Source: Bacteroidota bacterium
GTDB taxonomy: Bacteria; Bacteroidota; Bacteroidia; Bacteroidales; VadinHA17
Assembly: GCA_012838685.1 (NCBI GenBank)
Contig: DUOU01000065.1
Location: 1 to 14,017, forward strand
DNA length: 14,017 nt
Direction: 5' to 3'
A program made the position numbers and the translations under genes. A model generated the notes under the pieces. It searched no databases. It saw nothing but the letters and a program-made list of their open reading frames with translations, and was not told the origin of the DNA. Below, piece after piece: positions 1-5,402 of this stretch. Within the stretch, counting starts at the first letter, position 1. Each line of letters opens with the position of its first letter.

Positions 1-248
1 ATTATATCATCAAGAGCGACGATCCCACAAAATTGCTGATAATATCTATAAGCCTGATAATAGGTGGTGGCATAGGAAATATTATAGACAGGATACTCTA
101 CGGCTCAGTGACTGATTTCCTGTTTTTTGACTTTGTAATATTCCACACCGGTATTGTCAATATGGCCGATATCGCCGTAACAACCGGTTTCTTCATGCTA
201 CTGCTCGACGCATTTTTAAGCAAAACATCCCGAAAAAACAAAGAATAA
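1..248 (+). CDS. lspA: Lipoprotein signal peptidase (signal peptidase II), 3' part
   Basis: This is the C-terminal 81 residues of LspA, the inner-membrane aspartyl protease that cuts the signal peptide from diacylglyceryl-modified prolipoproteins. The frame is open from base 3, so the start lies before the window; the TTG at 33 is internal. Two family motifs are visible. The first is GNIIDRILYGSVTDFL, matching the GN-DR...V-DF box with a catalytic Asp in TDF. The second is VNMADIAV, matching the N-AD box with the second catalytic Asp. Hydrophobic stretches flank both, as expected for the last two transmembrane helices, and the protein ends in a basic tail (SKTSRKNKE). The loop between the two Asp boxes is short. 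The enzyme would process the two lipoproteins encoded further on (3939-5255 and 10745-11755), though lspA genes act genome-wide. Family assignment is firm; completeness of the N-terminus cannot be judged. Confidence 0.9.
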   Translation, partial: YIIKSDDPTKLLIISISLIIGGGIGNIIDRILYGSVTDFLFFDFVIFHTGIVNMADIAVTTGFFMLLLDAFLSKTSRKNKE

Positions 249-286
249 CAGACGTAAAAGGGACAACAGGACAACCATTAACCAAT

Positions 287-322
287 AAAATTATGAAAGT
301 ATTGAAAATTATGAAAGTATTG
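287..322 (+). repeat. Perfect 18-bp tandem duplication carrying the start codon
   Basis: The 18-mer AAAATTATGAAAGTATTG occurs at 287-304 and again, with no change, at 305-322. Because the unit is a multiple of three and contains ATGAAAGTATTG, it gives the hydrolase gene two in-frame start codons (293 and 311), each with the same A-rich upstream context. It looks like a recent slippage duplication. Confidence 0.9.
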
Positions 323-1225
323 TTCACATTGATTCTTAGTCTCTCCTTTCTGCAAAGTAACGGACAGCAATACTCTAAAAAATGGAGAGATATAGACTAT
401 GCCGGAGATTTGGCCATAAGCCACAGGCTCGACATTTATCTTCCTGTTTCAGCGGAGAGTTCTTATCCCGCTGTTTTGGTTATCTGCGGAAGCGCATGGT
501 TTGAAGATAACACAAAAGATGAGGCTTTCAGAATTATGGCCAAACCATTACTTGATGCCGGTTTCGCGGTAGTTACGGTAAATCACCGGTCAAGCAGGCA
601 AGCTGTTTTCCCGGCGCAAATAAATGATATCAAGGCGGCTGTTCGCTTTATAAGGGCAAACGCCGAAAATTATCGGATAAATCCGTCATTTATCGGAATA
701 ACCGGTTTCTCATCGGGAGGCCACCTTTCGTCATTGGCGGGAACTTCGGGAGGTGTTGGAAAGTATACCGTAAAAACAGCGAGCGCCGATCTTGAAGGCA
801 ATATCGGAAGTTATACAAACTACAGCAGCAGTGTAGATGCTGTTGTAAATTTTTTCGGGCCTACAAATTTTTTGCTGATGGATTCCTGCGCCGGAGGGGA
901 CCCATCACATGATTTGGCCGATTCACCTGAATCGACCCTGATAGGGGGAGCCATTCAAGACAACCCCGACAAATGCGCATTGGCTGACCCCATTACATAT
1001 ATCGATGCCGATGACCCTCATTTTCTGATCATCCATGGGGATAAAGACCCACTTGTCCCGCATTGTCAGAGTGAAGTTCTTTTCAATGCTTTACAAAAGG
1101 CAGGTGTCGAAAGCCAGTTTATAACGGTTCCGGGAGGGGGCCACGGACCCGGAGTTTTTGAAGAGGAATATTTTAATATGATGACCGACTTCTTCCTGAA
1201 GGAATCTGCCAATAAGATAAAATAG
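293..1225 (+). CDS. Secreted alpha/beta-hydrolase (esterase/lipase-like)
   Basis: Predicted exported serine hydrolase of the alpha/beta-hydrolase fold (BD-FAE/Aes-like esterases), 310 residues. A signal peptide covers about residues 1-25 (two Lys, then FTLILSLSFLQSNGQ). The nucleophile elbow is GFSSG at 138-142, with Ser140 as nucleophile. The acid is probably Asp252 in HGDKDPLVP, and the base is His284 in GGGHG. The usual HGGG oxyanion box is replaced by CGSAWF (residues 65-70), seen in a subset of Bacteroidetes relatives as far as I recall. A long insert around 151-215 could form a lid over the active site. The substrate cannot be named; ester bonds on acylated glycans or peptides are plausible. 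The start could be 293 or 311 because of the 18-bp duplication; starting at 311 gives a more standard signal peptide (MKVLFTLILSL). It follows lspA by 44 bp on the same strand, so they may share a transcript. Confidence 0.8.
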   Translation: MKVLKIMKVLFTLILSLSFLQSNGQQYSKKWRDIDYAGDLAISHRLDIYLPVSAESSYPAVLVICGSAWFEDNTKDEAFRIMAKPLLDAGFAVVTVNHRSSRQAVFPAQINDIKAAVRFIRANAENYRINPSFIGITGFSSGGHLSSLAGTSGGVGKYTVKTASADLEGNIGSYTNYSSSVDAVVNFFGPTNFLLMDSCAGGDPSHDLADSPESTLIGGAIQDNPDKCALADPITYIDADDPHFLIIHGDKDPLVPHCQSEVLFNALQKAGVESQFITVPGGGHGPGVFEEEYFNMMTDFFLKESANKIK

Positions 1226-1377
1226 CCCCCATGTTAAAAAGAATAGGCGGCAATCCCTGGTTTAAGAGATATAAATTATATACACCTGTCCAGAAACTGC
1301 TTTCCGTTTTCCGCAACAGCAGCTTTTCCAAAACAATTAAATTAGGTATATTGTTCGCTTATCATAAAAATGAGATC

Positions 1378-2595
1378 ATGAAAAAAACATTTCTGATAAT
1401 AATATTGATTTCTACCTGGATAACCACTGTTTCATCCCAGGAAAATACCAGGTGGAGGGGGCCTTCGGCCGACGGTATCTACCCTGACAAGGGATTGCTC
1501 AAAAGCTGGCCGACAGGCGGACCCGAGATACTATGGTCATTTGAACAGTTGGGAGTGGGTTTCGCGTCTCCCACCTTTTACGGTGGTTACATATATATCC
1601 CCACAATGCTGGAAGACCAGGGCTACATATTTAAACTCGATATGTCAGGGAATCTGGTATGGAAAGCAAAATACGGCACCGAATATACCGATAGATATCC
1701 TGGTACCCGCTCTTCGGCAACAGTTGCCGGAGATTTGTTGTACATGCTGAGCGGTATCGGAAAGCTTGTATGTATGGATACAAAAGACGGTACTATCAAG
1801 TGGAGCAAAGAACTTACGGGGGATTTTGACGGAGTGATCAACCGCTACGGCTATAATGAGACAATTGTAGTCGATGGCGACAGGTTGTACACCACTCCCG
1901 GCGGGACAAAAAACAATATTGTGGCATTGGACCGTTTCACGGGCAACCTGATCTGGACCTGCCCGGGCAAGGGAGAGAAGGCCGCTTACTGCACCCCACA
2001 GCTGATAAGGCTTCCTGAACGCACCATTCTTGTTACACATACTGAATCGCACATACTGGGCGTTGACACCGGTAACGGGGAACTCCTCTGGTCTTACCCG
2101 TGGGCAAACCTCCGCCTCGAACATCAGAACACACCTATCTACAAAGACGGTCTCCTTTTCTGTTTGAGCGGTTACGGCATGGGGGCAATAATGCTCAACC
2201 TGAGCGCCAACGGAACTTCAGTAACGAAACGGTGGTTCGACCAATCCTTCGACTGTCGTATGGGGGCCGCTGTCCTCCTGGACGGCTACCTATACGGTTC
2301 AGGGCATAACAATCCTTCATGGCAATGCTACAATTGGCTCACCGGCGAAAAAATGTACTCCTCCCGCGACCTCTTCATGGGTCCTGTGATCTCCGCCGAC
2401 GGGATGCTCTATTGCTACAGCGAAAGGGGCGAAATAGCTCTTGTCAAACCAGATCCATCAGGCTTCAACATAATAAGCCGGATGACAATCCAAAAAGGAA
2501 GCGGAACACATTGGGCACATCCCGTAATTCATGAGGGTGTTCTATACGTGCCGCGAGGAAACGCACTGATCGCCTATAATATCCGACAAATATGA
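1378..2595 (+). CDS. Exported PQQ-type beta-propeller repeat protein
   Basis: A 405-residue protein made of repeated beta-propeller blades of the PQQ-like (BamB-type) family. I chose the ATG at 1378 because it gives a clean signal peptide (MKKTFLIIILISTWITTVSS, then QENTRW). The frame is open back to an ATG at 1231, but that start would put about 49 polar and basic residues before the signal. Blade signatures of the form D-x-x-G-x-x-x-W recur: LDMSGNLVWK (87-96), MDTKDGTIKW (133-142), LDRFTGNLIW (184-193), VDTGNGELLW (229-238) and a weaker YNWLTGEKMYS (318-328). The N-terminal WRGPSADGIYP segment is typical of PQQ-like proteins in Bacteroidetes and Planctomycetes. Such proteins act in the periplasm or outside the cell as binding scaffolds; having the fold does not prove PQQ binding or dehydrogenase activity. 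The gap to the upstream hydrolase is 152 bp with no clear promoter. Confidence 0.8.
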   Translation: MKKTFLIIILISTWITTVSSQENTRWRGPSADGIYPDKGLLKSWPTGGPEILWSFEQLGVGFASPTFYGGYIYIPTMLEDQGYIFKLDMSGNLVWKAKYGTEYTDRYPGTRSSATVAGDLLYMLSGIGKLVCMDTKDGTIKWSKELTGDFDGVINRYGYNETIVVDGDRLYTTPGGTKNNIVALDRFTGNLIWTCPGKGEKAAYCTPQLIRLPERTILVTHTESHILGVDTGNGELLWSYPWANLRLEHQNTPIYKDGLLFCLSGYGMGAIMLNLSANGTSVTKRWFDQSFDCRMGAAVLLDGYLYGSGHNNPSWQCYNWLTGEKMYSSRDLFMGPVISADGMLYCYSERGEIALVKPDPSGFNIISRMTIQKGSGTHWAHPVIHEGVLYVPRGNALIAYNIRQI

Positions 2596-2834
2596 ATTTC
2601 CGGATAAAGCAGGGGTAATCCATATTGGCCGGTCACCCTGTCATATTCCGTCGGGGAATGGAATATATTTCCGCGGACCATTTGATTAATCCGGCCCCGG
2701 ATGGCCAACTTTAACCTATGGAAAGCAATCAGTTGTATGGTTGGCAACCGCACAACATATCAATACCGGTACGTTGGCACAGGAATACCAATATAAGTTT
2801 TTACAATCCTAAAATTTTACTGAACTTTTGTCTT

Positions 2835-2882
2835 TTGGAAATTATTTTCTTTGGAAATGTTTTCTATTGGAAATTATTTTAT
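2835..2882. repeat. Three 16-bp tandem repeats upstream of thioredoxin
   Basis: Three units with an exact 16-bp period start at 2835, 2851 and 2867: TTGGAAATTATTTTCT, TTGGAAATGTTTTCTA and TTGGAAATTATTTTAT. The core TTGGAAAT is identical in all three. The array ends where the candidate -7 box of thioredoxin begins. This arrangement could be a set of protein-binding sites or a slippage product. Confidence 0.85.
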
Positions 2883-2889
2883 ATATTCG
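2882..2889 (+). promoter_or_regulatory. Candidate -7 promoter box for thioredoxin
   Basis: TATATTCG differs from the Bacteroidetes -7 pattern TAnnTTTG at one position. It would start transcription near 2895 and leave a leader of about 30 nt. No good -33 TTTG is found at the usual 19-21 bp spacing; the tandem repeats occupy that region. Confidence 0.35.
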
Positions 2890-2924
2890 CACCGGATTAA
2901 CAACACAATTAATACGACAACACC

Positions 2925-3293
2925 ATGAAAACAGTAAAATTGACGGAAAAGGATTTTTTGGCCAAGGTGGCCGACTACAAAGCAAACCCACGGGAGTGGA
3001 TTTATCTGGGCGAAAAGCCGGCAATAATAGATTTTTATGCCGACTGGTGCGGGCCATGCAAAATGATAGCTCCTATTTTGGAAGAGCTGGCCGATGAATA
3101 TAGCGAGGATATCGTCATATACAAAGTCGATACCGAAACGGAACAGGAACTGGCGGCGGCGTTCGGCATCCGTTCCATCCCTTCGATCCTTTTCATCCCG
3201 ATGAAGGGGTCGCCCCAAATGGCACAGGGAGCTCTGCCAAAAGCGACATTGAAAGAGGCCATCGACGAAATCCTGCTAGGCAAGAAGAACTGA
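2925..3293 (+). CDS. Thioredoxin
   Basis: Cytosolic thioredoxin of 122 residues, a disulfide reductase that uses a Cys pair to reduce protein disulfides. The active site WCGPCK is at 41-46, preceded by IIDFYAD, and the cis-proline is Pro86 in IRSIPS. The fold is complete: an N-terminal strand/helix, the redox motif, VDTE (68-71), and a C-terminal helix ending GKKN. There is no signal peptide, so it acts in the cytoplasm, unlike the periplasmic thioredoxin-like proteins common in this phylum. The N-terminal stretch to residue 30 is slightly longer than in E. coli TrxA, with a WIYLGEKPA lead-in that I associate with Bacteroidetes thioredoxins. A MarR-type regulator follows 96 bp downstream on the same strand. 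The paralogue number in the genome is unknown, so I give no gene symbol. Confidence 0.93.
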   Translation: MKTVKLTEKDFLAKVADYKANPREWIYLGEKPAIIDFYADWCGPCKMIAPILEELADEYSEDIVIYKVDTETEQELAAAFGIRSIPSILFIPMKGSPQMAQGALPKATLKEAIDEILLGKKN

Positions 3294-3303
3294 TATTGGT
3301 GCA

Positions 3304-3362
3304 GGGATATTGTCAAACCGTATATCTTTCGTTGTACAACAACAATATGGCAGCAATATCCC
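3304..3362. promoter_or_regulatory. Possible operator region in front of the MarR-type gene
   Basis: The segment is bracketed by a 9-bp inverted repeat, GGGATATTG (3304-3312) and CAATATCCC (3354-3362). Inside lie TATCTTTC (3323-3330), one mismatch from the -7 pattern TAnnTTTG, and directly after it a perfect 10-bp palindrome GTTGTACAAC (3331-3340). CAATAT also occurs at 3343-3348. MarR proteins usually bind short palindromes overlapping their own promoter, so autoregulation is plausible. This is inferred from layout only. Confidence 0.35.
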
Positions 3363-3389
3363 GGCAAAGAACAAATAGATTTTAAGGCG

Positions 3390-3761
3390 ATGATCAACCA
3401 GATTACGATGGAACCATTGTGCCGGATAAGGGACATCCTCCGTTCCATCAACGATTTTGAAAGCCAGTTCCATGAGAAACATGGAATCTCTCTCAATGAA
3501 GGAATGTTGCTCTGCACGATATCCAAAATGGGCAGATGCTCCTCCGGCAGGATAGCCGAGGTATTGGGAATAACCTCATCAAACGCCTCCAAGGTGATCG
3601 TATCCGCGGAAAAAAAGGGTTTCATAGAACGGATTGTAGGCAAAGAAGACAGAAGACAAATGCACTTTATTATGACCGATAAAGGCCATAAAAAAGTTGA
3701 ATCGTTTAAGTCCGATTCAAGGGAGATTCTATCGGTAATAGAGAGGATAAAGGAGATGTAG
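3390..3761 (+). CDS. MarR-family winged-helix transcriptional regulator
   Basis: A 123-residue dimeric DNA-binding regulator of the MarR type. The recognition-helix region is SGRIAEVLGITSSNASKVI (52-70). It is followed by the wing, VGKEDRRQMHFIMTDKGH (83-100), which carries the family D-RR...(L/M)T-KG signature. The flanking helices (8-28 and 103-120) would form the dimer interface. Three Cys are present (11, 42, 50). MarR proteins of the OhrR/SarZ kind sense oxidants through Cys, and the thioredoxin gene just upstream makes a redox role attractive, but no specific sensing Cys can be assigned. The start at 3390 has TTTTAAGGCG in front; Met7 (3408) is an alternative. The ligand and target genes are unknown. 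Other MarR proteins sense aromatic compounds or metals. Confidence 0.85.
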   Translation: MINQITMEPLCRIRDILRSINDFESQFHEKHGISLNEGMLLCTISKMGRCSSGRIAEVLGITSSNASKVIVSAEKKGFIERIVGKEDRRQMHFIMTDKGHKKVESFKSDSREILSVIERIKEM

Positions 3762-3848
3762 TTACAAATATTGTCTCCGCAGTGGACAGAGCACTATCCA
3801 TCGCATATTTTTAGTGCCATTTTTGGATTGTCTTTAACCTGAATTGAT

Positions 3849-3856
3849 TACTTTTA
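3849..3856 (+). promoter_or_regulatory. Weak candidate promoter box for the beta-propeller lipoprotein
   Basis: TACTTTTA is one mismatch from TAnnTTTG and has TTG at 3828-3830, 18 bp upstream. If used, the transcript would begin close to 3862, so the hairpin at 3857-3900 would form its 5' end. Confidence 0.25.
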
Positions 3857-3900
3857 GGTTTTGTCGAAAGGTCAAATTCAAATTGGCCTTTCGACAAGCC
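3857..3900. promoter_or_regulatory. Strong hairpin between marR-type gene and lipoprotein gene
   Basis: TTGTCGAAAGG (3861-3871) pairs perfectly with CCTTTCGACAA (3887-3897). A T-G wobble and CAA/TTG extend it inward, giving about 15 pairs and a 7-nt loop. On the outside GG (3857-3858) can pair with CC (3899-3900). No T-run follows on either strand, so it is not a standard intrinsic terminator. It could be a terminator of another type, a 5' leader structure or a dispersed repeat. Confidence 0.6.
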
Positions 3901-3938
3901 TGTTTCAGGGCCTTAAGAACATTAAATATTAAAAGTCT

Positions 3939-5255
3939 ATGAGTTGCCGATCTATACTTGCTCTGGCTTGCTTAAGTGGGATACTTTTAATCGGCTGTTC
4001 CGTTCAAAGCGAAAAGCTTCCTGACGGAAAACTTCCCACAGTGGAAATTAACGGGATTGAGATAGCCGATCTGGATCCGTATCTGCTGGCCCCGGTAAAC
4101 ATTAAACTAAGCCAATTGGCCGAAAATATCCGGGTTGTGCCTTTGGAGACCAATCCGGAATGTATGCTTCCCGAAAGGGTTGATTTTCAGATAGGCGAAA
4201 AATATATAATCGCCAGGAACCAAACCCGGGGAGATGTTTTCCAGTTTTCATCTGACGGATCATTTATCAGAAAAATTATTGTTTCCGGCTCCGCTCCCGG
4301 TGAATTCCTTGGTGTACCCATATTATGTCTCGCTGAAAAGGAAGATTTGTTGTTAGCGTTCAGATCGGATCTTACATATTTATATAGTTTGTCGTCAGGT
4401 TCTTTCTTGGGATCTTGTGACAAACCTCTGCTCAATCCGGACGAATCTTTATATGAATGCCGATATTTGGGAGACTCCCTTCTCCTCGTTTCATATACAA
4501 AACAATTTATAAACGAAACGACAACCATCAAATGCGGGATAAAAATCAAGACAATAGATGGGAAGCTAATCTGGGAAAAGGGATTTGATTACGGATCCAG
4601 GTTTGTTTTGTCCTTTGATGATGTCAATTTCCTCCTGGGGAGCAATATTTCACTGCTTTCTACGGACAATACCGATGAATACATTATCCAAATTAACGAT
4701 CAGGACACCGTTTACTCGTTAAATACCGGAACATATTCGTTGCGTCCAAGACTATTGAAAAGGTTCGAGAAAATCAAGATCGATGGCTTCCCGGTCAACG
4801 GTGACGTGCCAAATTCTGGAATGGAAGAGCAAGAGTTTGCCAGTGTAAACGGATATCAGTTGAAACACTATATCCATATTGTCGATAAAGCCGACAATAA
4901 TCTTTTAGTGTCGGGGGAAAGGTTTTTTATACTCTACGATTATAACACAAAACAGGCCCATAGAATAGTAAACTATGAGAACGATTTTCTCGGTTTTTCA
5001 CGAGATATAGATATAGAAGTCATAGAAGCCAGTGACGACTTTTACCACCACAATTTACCTGTTTTGTCAAAACCAAACGGGAAACTTGTTGAGGTACATG
5101 AAGCCTTCCACTTTTTGGACCATGCGGCCAGGACACTGGAAAATCCCGAGCTTGATCCGCTAGCCGGAAAGAGGCTCCGGGATATTACCGGCAAAGTGAC
5201 AGAAACCAGTAATCCTATCCTGCTGATTGGCGACATGAAGAAAAAGGTCGATTAG
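3939..5255 (+). CDS. 6-bladed beta-propeller lipoprotein
   Basis: A 438-residue lipoprotein of the Bacteroidetes 6-bladed beta-propeller group (PF17170/DUF5128-like). The signal peptide ends in a lipobox, LIGC (17-20), so Cys20 would be lipidated and the protein anchored to a membrane. The family opening motif is clear: LSQLAENIRVVPLET (58-72), then FSSDGSFIRKI (103-113) and SGSAPGEF (116-123), the counterpart of the family's G-x-GPGE(Y/F) turn. The remaining sequence is strand-rich with repeated aromatic/Gly turns and no enzyme motif. In gut Bacteroidetes many such proteins sit near polysaccharide-use or regulatory genes; their exact role is not established. Residues after Cys20 (SVQSEKLPDG) show no strongly acidic lipoprotein export signal, so surface exposure is uncertain. 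The gene stands alone, with 177 bp upstream and 147 bp downstream. Confidence 0.8.
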   Translation: MSCRSILALACLSGILLIGCSVQSEKLPDGKLPTVEINGIEIADLDPYLLAPVNIKLSQLAENIRVVPLETNPECMLPERVDFQIGEKYIIARNQTRGDVFQFSSDGSFIRKIIVSGSAPGEFLGVPILCLAEKEDLLLAFRSDLTYLYSLSSGSFLGSCDKPLLNPDESLYECRYLGDSLLLVSYTKQFINETTTIKCGIKIKTIDGKLIWEKGFDYGSRFVLSFDDVNFLLGSNISLLSTDNTDEYIIQINDQDTVYSLNTGTYSLRPRLLKRFEKIKIDGFPVNGDVPNSGMEEQEFASVNGYQLKHYIHIVDKADNNLLVSGERFFILYDYNTKQAHRIVNYENDFLGFSRDIDIEVIEASDDFYHHNLPVLSKPNGKLVEVHEAFHFLDHAARTLENPELDPLAGKRLRDITGKVTETSNPILLIGDMKKKVD

Positions 5256-5309
5256 TAATTATTTGGATCGTAATATCAATTTCTTTATCTTTTTTATTAA
5301 CTTGAAGGG

Positions 5310-5339
5310 TTGATAATTTTTGTTAAAACAATAAATTTG
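5310..5339 (+). promoter_or_regulatory. Promoter of the CoA-disulfide reductase fusion gene
   Basis: TTG at 5310-5312, then 19 bp, then TAAATTTG at 5332-5339: an exact match to the Bacteroidetes housekeeping promoter (TTG/TTTG at -33, TAnnTTTG at -7). Transcription should begin near 5345, leaving a leader of just under 60 nt before the ATG at 5403. Confidence 0.65.
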
Positions 5340-5402
5340 AAGTATCGCGGATCAACGACATAACGTTAATAAATTATATATATCCCATAAAAAACAACCA
5401 TA

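Larger units (their letters stand above)
2596..2924. other. 329-bp non-coding stretch before thioredoxin
   Basis: No credible gene lies here; short open frames have no recognisable content. The first half holds small inverted repeats: ATATTCC (2643-2649) with GGAATAT (2660-2666), and ATCCGG/CCGGAT around 2689-2702. The first may help end transcription of the propeller gene, but no T-run follows. The last 90 bases are very AT-rich and hold three tandem repeats and a likely promoter box for thioredoxin. Confidence 0.6.

Noticed and set aside
1231..1377. In-frame N-terminal extension of the PQQ-type propeller gene from an ATG at 1231.
   Set aside because: A textbook signal peptide starts at 1378; the extension is polar and basic and resembles no known domain. 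Treated as intergenic.
1645..2124. Open frame of 159 codons on the minus strand.
   Set aside because: Lies fully antisense to the propeller gene, which has clear blade repeats; the product has no recognisable motifs.
2686..2900. Distant inverted repeat TTAATCCGG (2686-2694) and CCGGATTAA (2892-2900), suggesting ends of a small mobile element.
   Set aside because: Only 9 bp, no target-site duplication and no transposase remnant; likely chance.
2718..3097. Short plus-strand frames in the region before and over thioredoxin.
   Set aside because: Composition follows the AT-rich repeats, no family resemblance, and they overlap the promoter and the thioredoxin gene.
3035..3643. Open frame of about 200 codons on the minus strand spanning thioredoxin and the MarR-type gene.
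   Set aside because: Antisense to two well-supported genes; composition looks like a reverse shadow.
3791..3817. Inverted repeat GCACTA/TAGTGC after the MarR-type gene as a terminator.
   Set aside because: Six pairs with a 15-nt loop and no T-run following the stem; too weak.
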